Numbered from the stretch's first letter, positions 25,482-36,686 are shown. The stretch is DNA of 64,000 nucleotides from Alphaproteobacteria bacterium (GCA_015062535.1 SUUK01000001.1:257917-321916), one strand, 5' to 3'. Notes: generated from the letters alone by a model not told the origin. Program-made: numbers and translations.

Positions 25482-28299
25482 ATTTTAATTTATCTTTCAA
25501 ATACTTATAAGTATAGCCTTTTTTCTTTTTAACAATTTCTTCTGGTGTACCCATTGCCACAATTTTTCCACCACCATCGCCACCTTCTGGCCCCATATCA
25601 ATAATATAATCCGCAACTTTTATTACATCTAAATTATGTTCAATAACAATAACAGTATTTCCTTGGTCAACAAAGGCTTGTAATACTTTCAAAAGTTTAT
25701 TTATATCTTCAAAATGAAGTCCAGTTGTTGGCTCATCTAAAATATAAACAGTCTTACCAGTTGCCCTTTTTGATAACTCTTTAGAAAGTTTAACTCGTTG
25801 AGCTTCACCACCAGATAAAGTTGTCGCAGGCTGACCTAGATGAATATAACCAAGACCAACTTTTTGCAGTAATTCTAAACGACTACGAATTGATGGAATA
25901 TTACTAAAAAATTCAACAGCCTCATCTACCGTCATATCTAAAACATCTGCAATAGATTTACCTTTATAAGTAACCTCTAAGGTTTCACGATTAAATCTTT
26001 TCCCATGACATTCATCACATTCTACATAAACATCAGGCAAAAAATTCATTTCAATTTTTGTAACACCATCACCTTTGCAAGCCTCACATCTTCCCCCTTG
26101 AACATTAAAAGAAAATCTACCTGCTTGATACCCTCTAGCTTTAGACAAAGGAAGTTCAGCAAACCAATCTCTAATATATGTAAATACACCAGTATAAGTT
26201 GCAGGGTTTGATCTTGGTGTTCTACCAATCGGAGACTGATCAATATCTATAACCTTATCAATATTTTCCACACCTTTAAGTTCATCATATATACCCGTAT
26301 GTTCACGAGTTTTGTTCAATTCTTTATTAAGCGCTTTATACAATGTTTCTAAAATAAGAGAAGATTTTCCTCCACCAGAAACACCAGTAACAAGAGTAAG
26401 AGTTCCAAGAGGCACTTTTAAGTTAACATTTTTAAGATTATTTGTTTTAGCACCTTTAAGTTCTAAAAATTTACCATTTCCCTTTCTTCGTTTCAGCGGA
26501 ACAGCTATTTCTTTTTGACCATTAAGATATTGTGCAGTAAGAGATTTTTTATTTTTCAAAACTTCAGCAACACTACCTTCAGCAACAATTTCACCACCCA
26601 ATTCACCAGCACCAGGCCCCATATCAACTAAATAATCGGCACACCTTATTGCATCTTCATCATGCTCAACAACAATTACCGTATTTCCTATATCACGAAG
26701 ACGATTTAAGGTTTCAAGTAATTTATCATTATCTCTTTGGTGTAATCCAATAGAAGGTTCATCTAAAACATAAAAAACTCCTGTTAAACCAGAACCTATT
26801 TGTGAAGCTAAACGAATACGTTGACTTTCACCTCCTGACAACCCTCCTGATTGTCTTGAAAGTGTCAAATAATCCAATCCCACATTATTTAAAAATTCTA
26901 ACCTCTCAACAATCTCTTTTAATATTTTATGAGCTATCTGTTGTTTCTGAGGTGTCAATTGATCTTCTACCCCCTTAAACCATTTAAGAGCTTCTTTTAT
27001 TGATAAATCAGACACTTCCATAATATCTTTACCGCAAACCTTAACTGCTAAAGCTTCATCTTTTAAGCGTTTACCCTTACAAAACGTGCAAGGCGCTGCA
27101 GATTGATAATGCGATAATTCTTCTCTAGATGCCATAGATTCTGTTTCTAAAAATCTTCTTTCCATATTAGGAATAACCCCTTCAAAAGGCTTATCAGAAA
27201 CAAAAGATGAATAGTATATAGGTACACATACATTCCCACTACCATAAAGAATAATATTTCGAGCCTTTTCCGGTAACTCTTTCCAAGGTGTGTCTTGAGA
27301 AATACCTAAAAAATCACATAAAGATATTAAAGTCTGCTTATAAAAAGAAGATTTAAAGCCATACCATGGAGCAATAGCTCCTTGAGCAATACTTTTAGAA
27401 ACATTAGGCACAACCAAAGCTTCATCCATATACAATCTCGCTCCAATTCCATCACAATGAGGACACGCACCTTGCGGATTATTAAAAGAAAATAACCTTG
27501 GTTCAATTTCTTCTATTGTAAAACCAGAAACAGGACATGCATATTTTGATGAACAAGTAAATCTAGAGTTATCTGTTAAATTATCAACATATAAGATTCC
27601 ATCACTAATTTTAAGCGCTGTTTCAACAGATTGAGCAACTCTTTCACTCATATCCTCATCTTTAATAATAAGCCTATCAACAACAACTTCAATATCATGC
27701 TTGATGTTTTTTTCTAAACTAGGAACTTCCTCTAAATCATATACTTCACCATCAATTTTTACCCTTTGAAAACCCTGTTTTAGAAGTCCTTCTAATTCTT
27801 TCTTAAACTCCCCTTTTCTACCTCTTACCATTGGAGCAACAAGCATAATTTTTGTACCAACATTAAGCCCTAAAACTTTATCTACAATTTGACTAACTGT
27901 TTGTGCTTCAATTGGAAGACCTGTAACAGGAGAATAAGGAGTACCAGCTCTTGCCCATAACAAACGCATATAATCATATATCTCTGTAATAGTACCAACA
28001 GTTGAGCGAGGATTATGAGATGTTGTTTTTTGTTCAATAGATATAGCTGGAGCTAGACCCTCAATAGAGTCAACATCTGGTTTTTTCATTAAATCTAAAA
28101 ATTGACGAGCATATGCTGATAAACTTTCAACATATCTTCTTTGTCCTTCAGCATATATAGTATCAAAAGCAAGCGACGATTTTCCTGACCCAGAAAGACC
28201 TGTAATAACAGTTAGTTTATTTTTAGGAATAGATATATTTACGTTTTTTAAGTTATGCTCTCTAGCACCTTTAATCTCTATAAACTTACTTTCAGCCAT
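25480..28299 (-). CDS. uvrA: Excinuclease ABC subunit A
   Basis: At 939 residues it is the usual UvrA length. It has two ABC ATPase modules: Walker [16 protein letters not shown] near the start and [15 protein letters not shown] in the second half. Signature motifs are [12 protein letters not shown] and [12 protein letters not shown], and the zinc modules include CPHCDGIG and CEACKGDG. UvrA dimers find bulky DNA lesions and load UvrB for nucleotide excision repair. TTGGAGGTATTTTGAT precedes the ATG. It is a stand-alone gene; a LexA-type operator was not recognised upstream. Confidence 0.98.
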   Translation of the reverse strand: MAESKFIEIKGAREHNLKNVNISIPKNKLTVITGLSGSGKSSLAFDTIYAEGQRRYVESLSAYARQFLDLMKKPDVDSIEGLAPAISIEQKTTSHNPRSTVGTITEIYDYMRLLWARAGTPYSPVTGLPIEAQTVSQIVDKVLGLNVGTKIMLVAPMVRGRKGEFKKELEGLLKQGFQRVKIDGEVYDLEEVPSLEKNIKHDIEVVVDRLIIKDEDMSERVAQSVETALKISDGILYVDNLTDNSRFTCSSKYACPVSGFTIEEIEPRLFSFNNPQGACPHCDGIGARLYMDEALVVPNVSKSIAQGAIAPWYGFKSSFYKQTLISLCDFLGISQDTPWKELPEKARNIILYGSGNVCVPIYYSSFVSDKPFEGVIPNMERRFLETESMASREELSHYQSAAPCTFCKGKRLKDEALAVKVCGKDIMEVSDLSIKEALKWFKGVEDQLTPQKQQIAHKILKEIVERLEFLNNVGLDYLTLSRQSGGLSGGESQRIRLASQIGSGLTGVFYVLDEPSIGLHQRDNDKLLETLNRLRDIGNTVIVVEHDEDAIRCADYLVDMGPGAGELGGEIVAEGSVAEVLKNKKSLTAQYLNGQKEIAVPLKRRKGNGKFLELKGAKTNNLKNVNLKVPLGTLTLVTGVSGGGKSSLILETLYKALNKELNKTREHTGIYDELKGVENIDKVIDIDQSPIGRTPRSNPATYTGVFTYIRDWFAELPLSKARGYQAGRFSFNVQGGRCEACKGDGVTKIEMNFLPDVYVECDECHGKRFNRETLEVTYKGKSIADVLDMTVDEAVEFFSNIPSIRSRLELLQKVGLGYIHLGQPATTLSGGEAQRVKLSKELSKRATGKTVYILDEPTTGLHFEDINKLLKVLQAFVDQGNTVIVIEHNLDVIKVADYIIDMGPEGGDGGGKIVAMGTPEEIVKKKKGYTYKYLKDKLK

Positions 28300-28411
28300 A
28301 TCAAAATACCTCCAAGTAAATTTAGATATACTACTTTTGTTCTCAATGCAAGAATTTTTTCATAAAAAAAACTACACCAAATACACATATCTTTATATGT
28401 AATTAAGAAAA

Positions 28412-29029
28412 CTATCTAAACTTCCAAACCACAGTACATACATCATCATCACAACCACATATTTTTTCAGCTCGTTCATCAGCAACATATGGTGCACTCT
28501 TAGCTACAAATATATGATTAGCCTTAATATCCGCCTGTTTTGTATCTAAATAAATCTCATCTAACATACCACTTGGTGTAGCACTAGAATAACCCGCAAC
28601 AGCAATCAGTCCTAGCTCTTCCAACTCACCAAGACGAAGCAACGCCATACAGCCCATTTGGCTTAACCCCTGAAAAGACACCTCAAAAGCTGACTTATTT
28701 TTATCTGGATATGTTGAAGAATAATACACATCAACACCTCCTAAATAAGCATTAGTAGGTTCCTTAATACCTTGACGTATCATCCTTTTGGGGTATACTT
28801 TCATTTTATCTGCTATTTTATAATCAAATTCGCCATAATCATTTTGATTTTGGTAAATATCGTGAATATTATGCACTAACTCTATAATTTCATCTGTACA
28901 TTGATTAATTTTAAGCTTTTCAACACTCAATTTATAATTTCGAATACCTAAATAACCAAGCATAATAAATGCCAAAAATGCTATAATTTTAAAAATCATT
29001 CTCACATTTTGTTTCTTATTTTCAGCCAT
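28412..29029 (-). CDS. Type IV pilin-like (PilS-type) anchored protein
   Basis: The 205 residues have a short charged N-terminus (MAENKKQNVRM), one hydrophobic helix (~12-30), then an extracytoplasmic domain. The mature part resembles PilS/type-4-pilin domains: IIELVHNIHDIYQNQNDYGE after the helix, a NAYLGGVDVYYSS turn, and FEVSFQGLSQMGCMALLRL. The usual Gly-Phe prepilin cleavage site is not obvious, so it may be a pilin-like minor component or an anchored relative. GAGAGAG precedes the ATG. No pilus machinery genes are adjacent. Confidence 0.5.
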   Translation of the reverse strand: MAENKKQNVRMIFKIIAFLAFIMLGYLGIRNYKLSVEKLKINQCTDEIIELVHNIHDIYQNQNDYGEFDYKIADKMKVYPKRMIRQGIKEPTNAYLGGVDVYYSSTYPDKNKSAFEVSFQGLSQMGCMALLRLGELEELGLIAVAGYSSATPSGMLDEIYLDTKQADIKANHIFVAKSAPYVADERAEKICGCDDDVCTVVWKFR

Positions 29030-29115
29030 AATACTCTCTCTCTAAAAAAATATCATACTAAATTTTATAATCACAACTTAAACAAATACAACTATTTTTT
29101 TTAATATTCAACAAT

Positions 29116-29140
29116 AAACGCACTTAATATAAGTGCGTTT
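29116..29140 (-). terminator. Terminator after malQ
   Basis: The perfect stem AAACGCACTT / AAGTGCGTTT with a 5-nt loop lies 11 bp past the malQ stop on the minus strand. Confidence 0.75.
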
Positions 29141-29150
29141 ATTTTATTAA

Positions 29151-31817
29151 TTACCTATCAGGATCGTTTCGTTGAATCCAAGCAAGCATTGCCTTTTGCA
29201 TACGCTCTTGTACATTATCAATCCTATTTTGATTACGAACAACGGCCCTTTGCTGATAACGATTTCTGATAATTGCATCACGTCGATATTCTTCTCTTTT
29301 AATAAGTAATTGATGAATTTTCTTAGCTTTTTCAAAATCAATTTCTGATGGATCATTTTTACCAAGCCTTTGGAATTGATAATACCTACCTTTACCATCA
29401 TTACCATCTGCTCTGTGTTCATTTAATATCTCAACACTATTATTAAATTCATCAGTATCTTCAAAATGTTCTATTGGAATATGAAGTTTTTTTCGCCAGT
29501 TTGGATAAAATCTTCTATCATTACCATTTATTTCCATAAGAGATTTTTTAGAAGATAATGTCATATCAACATCAAGTGTTCCTGGGATATTTCCCATTTC
29601 ACTTACTCCAAAAATATCAGACAATGGCACCATCATAATAGCTGAACGTGAGCGAGCTAAATAATCAATAGAAGCAGTCAAATACCCCTTAGGTACATCA
29701 TTAGCTTCTTCTCGTGGATTACAAGATGGCACACCACCAACTTTATCCCAACACCCATATTCAGAAAGTCTTTGATTCATAGTAATACGTTGTGTTGCAT
29801 ATTGCTCAAACATATTATTCAAAATTTCTTCATTATAAAAGCCCAATGCTTTCTTTTGCCAAATATCTTGCACATTCCATTGATTTAAAAGTGTCGGAGT
29901 GTCATGTGTAGATGTTGCACAAACAGATAATTGTTGATAATTTTCTGGTCTACGCATCTCACCATTATTATATCCTCTTTCAAATGGCAATACCTTATAA
30001 GAAAGAATACCATAATCTTCCATTTGTTGGCGAAACTCATTAGTTGTAGCTCCCAAATCTTCACCAATAATCATTGTTTTATGACGATGACTTTCAAGAG
30101 CAACCAATGCCATTAATTCTTCTGAATTATAATAAACAAAAGTACCATTATGCCCATTAAATGGATGAAAATATAAACGATTTAACTGCAATACATGGTC
30201 AATACGCATACAACCAGCATATTTCATATTTGCTTCTAAAATACGACGATAAGGTTCATATCCTTCTTCTTGAAGCTTTACAGGGTTAAATCCTAATACA
30301 TTCCAAACTTGCCCTGTTGGTGACAACTCATCAGGCGTTGCCCCTGCACTTCCTTGTATAAATAAATCTTTATAATACCATGCTTCAAATCCTTTAGGAG
30401 AAGCACCTACAGCCATATCCATATAAAGACCAATCTTCATACCTGAATTAAGACAAACATCTTTAACTTCATTTAACTGTTTTGTACATTGCCATTGTGC
30501 ATATTTATAAAACTCTATTTCATCTTTATGTGTTTCCATAAATACTTGTACAGTCTTAGAATTTGGATCTTTATATTCATCTGGCCAATATGTCCAATCA
30601 AGAGGAGTTGGATCTTTTTTAGAAAAATAATTACTCAATGCCCTAAATGTAGCATATTTATCCAAAATTCCATCTTGTTCATCACAATAAACCGAATACT
30701 TATTATACTCTTCACGAATAGCATCCAATTCCTCAGATGTTAACGTATTAAATCTCTCATCATCATATCGACGATCAAAATTATTATACTTCTTAAATTC
30801 CTTATAACATCTATATAGAATATCATCAACCAATTCCTGACTAACGGTATAATCTACATATGATCTACGACGATTCCTTTCAACTTTATCTTGAAATTCA
30901 GAACTGTTATAATATGCATTTATCTCAGGACTTCTCTTAAACTCTTCAATAGCAGTAACATCAAGATATACATAATTAAAAAACATTCTACTATCAGGAG
31001 AATACGGAGATGCATTTTCTGGTTGGTCAGAACGATTTGCGTGAACAGGATTAACTCCTAAAAGTCCTGCACCATTTTTTCCTGTAATATATCCAATTTG
31101 GGCTAAATCACTATAATTACCAATACCTAAATTATTCGCACTAACTTGTTCATAAAGTTGAACGGGTACACCCCATGTTTTATTACCATCTCTAACCCCA
31201 ATACCATCATAACACTTCTCTGGAGCAGAAATAATATGAGATCTGCAAGCAACCACAACTCCATTTTTATCAATATACGAAAACTCAACTTGATGATATC
31301 CTAGCTTTACATCAAAAGGAAATTTAAACTGATATTTACGATATATTTTATCTCCAATTATATGTTCAGAGGGTTTACCTTTTTCTCTTGATCCTGGCTC
31401 TAAATCATTAACAAGAACTTCTCCAGAATACACTTTTTCACTATCCTCAAAAAGAACCTCTCCTTTATAGTGTTTTTTAGGATTTTCATCCTCTAAGAAA
31501 CTCCACTTTAATTCTGTCACACCATCTGGAAGTGAAACTTCAATAGTATCAACCCTATTTTGTCTTAACACTGGAACATGGTGAACAATTTGCCTAAAAT
31601 TAGCATCTTTTTTTTGCCTAACAAGTTCTTTTACCGTTAGCAAATTTTCCATAAACAATTGTTCATTTTGTGTTTTATAATCAAAGTCTTTCGCTAAAAC
31701 ACCCATAGCCTTTAGCATTCCAACTTTCATATCTGGTGTAGATTGATATTCTATACCAAACAAATCAGCCAATAACCCAAGATTAGTATTAAAATCTTCG
31801 ATTTCGCTATTATTCAT
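29151..31817 (-). CDS. malQ: 4-alpha-glucanotransferase (GH77)
   Basis: Of the 888 residues, the N-terminal ~200 are an extension likely used for glucan binding. The GH77 barrel follows: NPVHANRSDQPENASPYSPD, the nucleophile region MRIDHVLQLNRLYFHP (Asp), the acid/base MIIGEDLGATTNEF (Glu) and the third carboxylate CATSTHDTPTLLNQW (Asp). It moves maltodextrin chains between glucans, for glycogen or maltose use. The chain is longer than E. coli MalQ (~694). A frame open from 31838 exists, but AAGGA nine bases before the ATG at 31817 is the better start. No glycogen genes adjoin it. Confidence 0.92.
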   Translation of the reverse strand: MNNSEIEDFNTNLGLLADLFGIEYQSTPDMKVGMLKAMGVLAKDFDYKTQNEQLFMENLLTVKELVRQKKDANFRQIVHHVPVLRQNRVDTIEVSLPDGVTELKWSFLEDENPKKHYKGEVLFEDSEKVYSGEVLVNDLEPGSREKGKPSEHIIGDKIYRKYQFKFPFDVKLGYHQVEFSYIDKNGVVVACRSHIISAPEKCYDGIGVRDGNKTWGVPVQLYEQVSANNLGIGNYSDLAQIGYITGKNGAGLLGVNPVHANRSDQPENASPYSPDSRMFFNYVYLDVTAIEEFKRSPEINAYYNSSEFQDKVERNRRRSYVDYTVSQELVDDILYRCYKEFKKYNNFDRRYDDERFNTLTSEELDAIREEYNKYSVYCDEQDGILDKYATFRALSNYFSKKDPTPLDWTYWPDEYKDPNSKTVQVFMETHKDEIEFYKYAQWQCTKQLNEVKDVCLNSGMKIGLYMDMAVGASPKGFEAWYYKDLFIQGSAGATPDELSPTGQVWNVLGFNPVKLQEEGYEPYRRILEANMKYAGCMRIDHVLQLNRLYFHPFNGHNGTFVYYNSEELMALVALESHRHKTMIIGEDLGATTNEFRQQMEDYGILSYKVLPFERGYNNGEMRRPENYQQLSVCATSTHDTPTLLNQWNVQDIWQKKALGFYNEEILNNMFEQYATQRITMNQRLSEYGCWDKVGGVPSCNPREEANDVPKGYLTASIDYLARSRSAIMMVPLSDIFGVSEMGNIPGTLDVDMTLSSKKSLMEINGNDRRFYPNWRKKLHIPIEHFEDTDEFNNSVEILNEHRADGNDGKGRYYQFQRLGKNDPSEIDFEKAKKIHQLLIKREEYRRDAIIRNRYQQRAVVRNQNRIDNVQERMQKAMLAWIQRNDPDR

Positions 31818-32074
31818 ATTAAAAAATTCCTTATACATAAACGTTACTATATTATACCTCCGAGTATAGATATTAAAATATCTTTGTCAAAGCTATTTAG
31901 CCCCTTGTGAATAAGAAAGTATATTGAGATTTATGTTATTAAATATAATAACTTTTTTATCGAAAATAACCTAAAAAAAAGTATATAAAAATAAAAAAAA
32001 ATTAAATCTTAAAATAAACCTTTTATTAACCAAAACATAAATAATCTTACCACCAATAAGATAAGGAAAAAAAT

Positions 32075-32917
32075 ATGCAAAATTTTACACTACACACACA
32101 CAACAATGAACTTCGTTTTGATGGTATGGCAGATGCTAAAACCATGATTTCATCTGCCCAAGAAAAAGGCTTTTCAACCATAGGTGTAACCAATCATCTC
32201 CTTGTAAATGAAGCACTTGAATTTGATGCTCAAAATGAACCTATGTACTTTAATGATTTCAATAAAGCAACAGATACTTATTTGCGTCATATTGAAATTT
32301 TAGAAAACCTAAAATCTCAATTCAACATAGACATAAAAATAGGTTTTGAGTGTGATTTTTTCACATCCCCTAAATGGCGCAATAATTTTGAAAAAATGAT
32401 ACAAAAATTGCCTATAAATTATCTAATTGGTTCCAACCATTTTTTAAAAAGTAAAGATGAGAGTTTTCTTTGCAACATCTACCATATGAAAAAACTTGAA
32501 AAACAGCCTTCTCCCGAAGATTTGCATGACTATACAATCAATCATTTCAAAAACATTATCGAATGTATAAAAAGCGGATATTTTACATTTATTGCTCACC
32601 TTGATTATTGCACTATATTTAATTATGGAGCAGATGAACGCTATAATGACCTAAAACTTGAGATAATCGAAACACTTATCAAAACCAAAACTCCTTTTGA
32701 GCTAAATACCAGCGGTTACGACAGAGTAAATGTGCCCCACCCTCACCCTTGGATGCTAGACATCTTAGCTAAAGATAATACTGTACCAATAATAATAAGT
32801 GATGATGCACATGACCCGTCACGAATTGGTAAATATTTTGACAAAGCTGAAAGTCTCTTAAAAGAATTAAATTACACTAATCGCTTTACTCTTGATATGC
32901 TAAAAACCAAATTTTAG
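32075..32917 (+). CDS. PHP-domain phosphatase, histidinol-phosphatase-like
   Basis: The 280 residues carry PHP metal motifs: LHTHN (His7, His9), GVTNHLL, KIGFECDFF, LIGSNHFL, FIAHLDYC and IISDDAHDP. The order and length match the HisK-type histidinol phosphatase family, though the same fold serves other phosphoesterases. No his genes are nearby, so the histidine assignment is tentative. AAGGAAAAAAAT precedes the ATG. It ends just before a strong promoter that drives the next gene. Confidence 0.8.
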   Translation: MQNFTLHTHNNELRFDGMADAKTMISSAQEKGFSTIGVTNHLLVNEALEFDAQNEPMYFNDFNKATDTYLRHIEILENLKSQFNIDIKIGFECDFFTSPKWRNNFEKMIQKLPINYLIGSNHFLKSKDESFLCNIYHMKKLEKQPSPEDLHDYTINHFKNIIECIKSGYFTFIAHLDYCTIFNYGADERYNDLKLEIIETLIKTKTPFELNTSGYDRVNVPHPHPWMLDILAKDNTVPIIISDDAHDPSRIGKYFDKAESLLKELNYTNRFTLDMLKTKF

Positions 32918-32928
32918 ACAAAAGACTA

Positions 32929-32957
32929 TTGACAAAATACTTTTTTTGCACTATAAA
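32929..32957 (+). promoter_or_regulatory. Near-consensus sigma70 promoter
   Basis: TTGACA (32929-32934), a 17-nt spacer and TATAAA (32952-32957). The spacer ends TTTGCAC, giving a TTGCACTA word that is shared with the promoter at 52124-52151. It points at the 157-aa gene at 33009, with a leader of about 45 nt. Confidence 0.8.
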
Positions 32958-33008
32958 AAAAGCATACCCCAATTATTGCAAATATTATTAACATTAAATA
33001 CATTAATT

Positions 33009-33482
33009 ATGAAAACATTATCAATCCAAACCCCCGAAGACATTCGTCGCAAAATGATTGATGTTTTCGGAAAAGCAATGCCTTTAATCAAGACATTGAA
33101 CTCATATCCTATGATTGTCATTGACAACCCGGATTCTTCAAAAATTAGTCAAGACCTCAACATCCACTGGATTTGGCTCTTACCTAACAATGAAGCAATC
33201 ACCTACGGAAACAACGGTAAAAACCGTTTTGTTTTCCACCCCAAAATGACAGACACAGTATATGCTGCAAACTTGAACATTTCCGACGGCATTGAAATTA
33301 CCCCAATGTATGGCTCAACAGCTCCAGACCTTTTGCTTGCAATCTTAAACGTCAAAAAAGTACGCTATCAAAAAGACAACGTTACATTCGAAGAAACCGT
33401 TGTAGTTGTTGAAAAGGCCAAAGCAGAAGCAGCAGAAATCTCACAACTATACACAAAAAACTATGATTGTGAGTATCTCTAA
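33009..33482 (+). CDS. Hypothetical protein, 157 aa
   Basis: No family is recognised. It looks like a soluble alpha/beta protein, with TPEDIRRKMIDVFGKAMPLI as a first helix, hydrophobic strands (YPMIVIDNP, IHWIWLLP) and a C-terminal acidic helix. A longer frame opens at 32946, but that would begin inside the promoter, so I use the ATG at 33009. No Shine-Dalgarno is visible. Codons use more C-ending triplets (ATC, AAC, GAC) than the neighbours, together with a strong promoter and terminator, which suggests a highly expressed single-gene unit. Confidence 0.7.
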   Translation: MKTLSIQTPEDIRRKMIDVFGKAMPLIKTLNSYPMIVIDNPDSSKISQDLNIHWIWLLPNNEAITYGNNGKNRFVFHPKMTDTVYAANLNISDGIEITPMYGSTAPDLLLAILNVKKVRYQKDNVTFEETVVVVEKAKAEAAEISQLYTKNYDCEYL

Positions 33483-33488
33483 AAAAAG

Positions 33489-33512
33489 CACCCCACTTTG
33501 GGGTGTTTTTTA
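33489..33512 (+). terminator. Terminator of the 157-aa gene
   Basis: CACCCCA-CTT-TGGGGTG is followed by six T, a few bases after the stop. Confidence 0.9.
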
Positions 33513-33581
33513 TTTTCTATATCTTTAATTCAAAAATAAACTCCTTATATAAAATAAGAAACACAACCAAAGGAGAAAAAT

Positions 33582-33902
33582 ATGGAAACTTATTTATTCA
33601 TAGCACTTATATTTATATATATTTTAACCGCCTTCATCTTACCTAAAATCATCTTAAAAAGAATATGGACTTTGGCCTATATAGTATCATTTATCATCAC
33701 TTGCATATCAATATTTTACATAAAAATTTATGCAACAGATACTTTAATGAAAGTAGGAGAAATCAACTGGTATTACATTTTATATGTATTTGGTTCAATA
33801 TCAATTATCTTAGGTGTCATAAATTTATGGATGTATAAAGTGCCATTACTCCATTTATTTAAAGACGAAGATGATACCCCAAAAGAAAATGCTGAAGATT
33901 AA
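33582..33902 (+). CDS. Small membrane protein, 106 aa
   Basis: Three hydrophobic helices are visible (~4-24, ~28-49 and ~62-84). An acidic cytoplasmic tail follows (KDEDDTPKENAED). No family is recognised. AAAGGAGAAAAAT precedes the ATG. It lies alone between a terminator and the lon promoter region; nothing in the context suggests a role. Confidence 0.65.
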   Translation: METYLFIALIFIYILTAFILPKIILKRIWTLAYIVSFIITCISIFYIKIYATDTLMKVGEINWYYILYVFGSISIILGVINLWMYKVPLLHLFKDEDDTPKENAED

Positions 33903-34007
33903 CCGATAAATCATATAAAATATTATATAAAGCCCCTCAAATCACACTAAAAAAATATAATATTTTATCTATTAAATAGCTTTTTTGTGGATGAAACCAT
34001 AACCCAT

Positions 34008-34063
34008 ATTGTAAACTTACAATGTTTTTTGCAAAATATCAAACTTAGGTATTGATACCCTAA
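34008..34063. promoter_or_regulatory. Two operator-like palindromes upstream of lon
   Basis: ATTGTAA-AC-TTACAAT (34008-34023) is a perfect inverted repeat. TTAGGTAT-TG-ATACC(C)TAA (34045-34063) is a second one with a single inserted base. Both lie 75-130 bp before the lon start, in a 235-bp gene-free gap. They could bind a repressor of lon. They match no operator I know, and are not CIRCE. Confidence 0.45.
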
Positions 34064-34137
34064 AAAACAAACACTATATAAAACGAAAGTATAAGAAAAC
34101 AATCTTTTGTATATAAACTTTTAGTAAGGATATTGTA

Positions 34138-36573
34138 ATGAGTAGCACCAACAAAGAAAATGATGTTAATAACGATAATTATTCGGCAGAAAATATCACG
34201 CCAGCAGATGATTCTATTGTTTTAGAAAACATGGAATACCCTGTATTATCTCTACGTGATATTGTTGTTTTCCCTGGAAATACTGCTTCTTTATTTGTTG
34301 GAAGAAAAGCATCACTAGAAGCTGCTTCTGCTGCATACAATTATAATACCCCCCTTATTTTGCTAACACAAATAGATGCTAAAACAGAACATCCAGAAGC
34401 AAAAGATTTATACACTATAGGAACACTTGCTCGCATCAAAAGATATATAGTTATGCCTGATGGTACCTTAAATCTAGCCGTAGAGGGAATTCGTCGTATA
34501 AAAATAGAAAAGCTCAATACTTTTAGCAAATACTATACAGCATTTATTGCGCCATTTGATATGAACGACAAAGAAGACAATGAGCAAAACATCAGTGCCC
34601 TAATGAGCCTAATTGCTGAAGAGTTCAAAAACCAATCTCATGATTACAATAAAATAATTAAAGAAAACCTTTCAACAATTTATTCACCATCTGATGTAAC
34701 AGAATTTATAGCAGCCATCATTGGCAACATAGAATTACCAACTACAAACAAACAAAAACTTCTAGAAGCTAAAAATTATTCTGAACTTTTAGAAAATCTA
34801 TTAACATATATTGGTCAAACACGTGCCAAAGAAGAAGTAGAGAAAAAAATCAAAAAACGTGTAAAAGACCAAATGGAAAAAAATCAAAGAGAATACTACT
34901 TAAATGAACAAATGAGAGCCATCCAAAAAGAATTAACTCAAAATAATGGCTTAGAAGGTGAAGAAGACGAAATTTCTCTTTACACCAAAAAGATTAAACA
35001 AGCTAAACTTTCTAAAGAAGCTCATAATAAAGCAATGGCTGAATTGCGTAAATTAAAATCATCAGGAATGATGAATGCTGAAAGCACAATTATTCGTAAT
35101 TACCTAGATTGGTTAGTTGACCTACCATGGAAGAAAAACTCACCAACAACCTCAGACATTAATCGTGCCATAGAAATTTTAGATGAAGATCATTATGGAT
35201 TAAAAAAGGTAAAAGAACGTATTATTGAACATTTAGCTGTTCTTGCTAGATCTAAAAACATTAAAAGCCCTATTCTATGCTTAGTTGGCGCTCCAGGCGT
35301 TGGTAAAACCTCACTTGGTCGCTCAATAGCAAGAGCAACAGGTCGTAAATTTGTACGAGCATCACTTGGTGGTATGCGTGATGAATCAGAAATAAGAGGT
35401 CATCGCAGAACCTACATTGGTGCGATGCCTGGAAAAATCTTACAAAACATCAAAAAAGCCGGTACATCAAATCCATTATTCTTATTAGATGAAATTGATA
35501 AATTAGGTTCAGACTGGCGTGGAGATCCAAGCTCTGCTCTTTTAGAAGTTTTAGACCCAGAGCAAAATTCAACATTTAACGATCACTACCTAGAAGTAGA
35601 TTATGACTTATCAAAAGTAATGTTTGTAACAACAGCAAACTCACTTAATATGCCTCGCCCTCTTCTTGATCGTATGGAAATTATTCGCATAGATGGCTAT
35701 ACCGAAGATGAAAAACTTGAAATTTCTAAACGCCACCTAATGCCAAAGGTATTCAAAGAAAATGGTATTAAACCCGAAGAATTATTTATAACTGATGATG
35801 CAATCAGAAACATCATCCGCTATTATACTTCAGAATCAGGTGTACGTAACCTAGAAAGAGAACTTGCAACAATTGCACGTAAATCAACAACAAATATTAT
35901 GATAAAGAACGAAAAAGATCCTCATATTACTGTTGATACTAAAAATCTAGAAGATTACCTAGGCATAAAACGCTACCATTATGGTATAAAAGAAGAGAAA
36001 AACCATATAGGTGTAACAACAGGTCTTGCATGGACAGAAGTTGGTGGAGATATTTTATTTATCGAAGCTGTTGACATGCCTGGTAAAGGTTTAATCAAAC
36101 AAACCGGTAAACTTGGAGATGTAATGAAAGAATCAATTGATACTGCTTTTTCTGTTGTTCGTTCTCATGCTTCATCACTAGGTATTAAAGATGATATCTT
36201 TGAAAAAACAGACATTCACGTTCACGTACCAGAAGGTGCAACCCCTAAAGATGGTCCATCAGCTGGTATCACAATGTATACAACACTAGTATCAGTATTT
36301 ACCAAAATTCCAGTAAAAAGTGATGTTGCCATGACCGGCGAAATTACATTACAAGGAAGAGTTCTCCCAATTGGAGGCTTAAAAGAAAAACTTTTATCAG
36401 CCCTTCGAGGTGGCATAAAAACCGTTATCATTCCAAAGGGTAATGAAAAAGACTTAAAAGAATTACCAGATAACGTAAAAAATGAGCTAAATATAGTGCT
36501 TGTCGAAAATGCAAATGAAGTGCTAGATATAGCTCTTGAAAAAAAGGTAAAACCACTAAAAGACATGAATTAA
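34138..36573 (+). CDS. lon: ATP-dependent protease Lon
   Basis: The 811 residues form a complete LonA. The N-terminal substrate domain starts YPVLSLRDIVVFPGN. A long coiled linker leads to the AAA+ module with Walker A GAPGVGKTSLGRS and Walker B FLLDEIDKLG. The C-terminal protease domain has PKDGPSAGITM (catalytic Ser) and IGGLKEKLLSALRGG (catalytic Lys). It degrades misfolded and regulatory proteins; in Alphaproteobacteria it also removes CcrM and DnaA, and ccrM lies 4 kb away. GTAAGGATATTGTA precedes the ATG. Two palindromes upstream may control it. Confidence 0.98.
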   Translation: MSSTNKENDVNNDNYSAENITPADDSIVLENMEYPVLSLRDIVVFPGNTASLFVGRKASLEAASAAYNYNTPLILLTQIDAKTEHPEAKDLYTIGTLARIKRYIVMPDGTLNLAVEGIRRIKIEKLNTFSKYYTAFIAPFDMNDKEDNEQNISALMSLIAEEFKNQSHDYNKIIKENLSTIYSPSDVTEFIAAIIGNIELPTTNKQKLLEAKNYSELLENLLTYIGQTRAKEEVEKKIKKRVKDQMEKNQREYYLNEQMRAIQKELTQNNGLEGEEDEISLYTKKIKQAKLSKEAHNKAMAELRKLKSSGMMNAESTIIRNYLDWLVDLPWKKNSPTTSDINRAIEILDEDHYGLKKVKERIIEHLAVLARSKNIKSPILCLVGAPGVGKTSLGRSIARATGRKFVRASLGGMRDESEIRGHRRTYIGAMPGKILQNIKKAGTSNPLFLLDEIDKLGSDWRGDPSSALLEVLDPEQNSTFNDHYLEVDYDLSKVMFVTTANSLNMPRPLLDRMEIIRIDGYTEDEKLEISKRHLMPKVFKENGIKPEELFITDDAIRNIIRYYTSESGVRNLERELATIARKSTTNIMIKNEKDPHITVDTKNLEDYLGIKRYHYGIKEEKNHIGVTTGLAWTEVGGDILFIEAVDMPGKGLIKQTGKLGDVMKESIDTAFSVVRSHASSLGIKDDIFEKTDIHVHVPEGATPKDGPSAGITMYTTLVSVFTKIPVKSDVAMTGEITLQGRVLPIGGLKEKLLSALRGGIKTVIIPKGNEKDLKELPDNVKNELNIVLVENANEVLDIALEKKVKPLKDMN

Positions 36574-36578
36574 ATTAC

Positions 36579-36606
36579 AAAAGCCAGTGTTTACTGGCTT
36601 TTTTCT
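36579..36606 (+). terminator. Terminator after lon
   Basis: AAAGCCAGT-GTTT-ACTGGCTTT is followed by further T. It starts about 6 bp past the lon stop. Confidence 0.88.
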
Positions 36607-36686
36607 TTTGTTATTGCAATTTAAAATAAATCATCTAAAATCACCATTTAGGTTTAACTATTATATTAACATAAAGGGGTAAAAAA

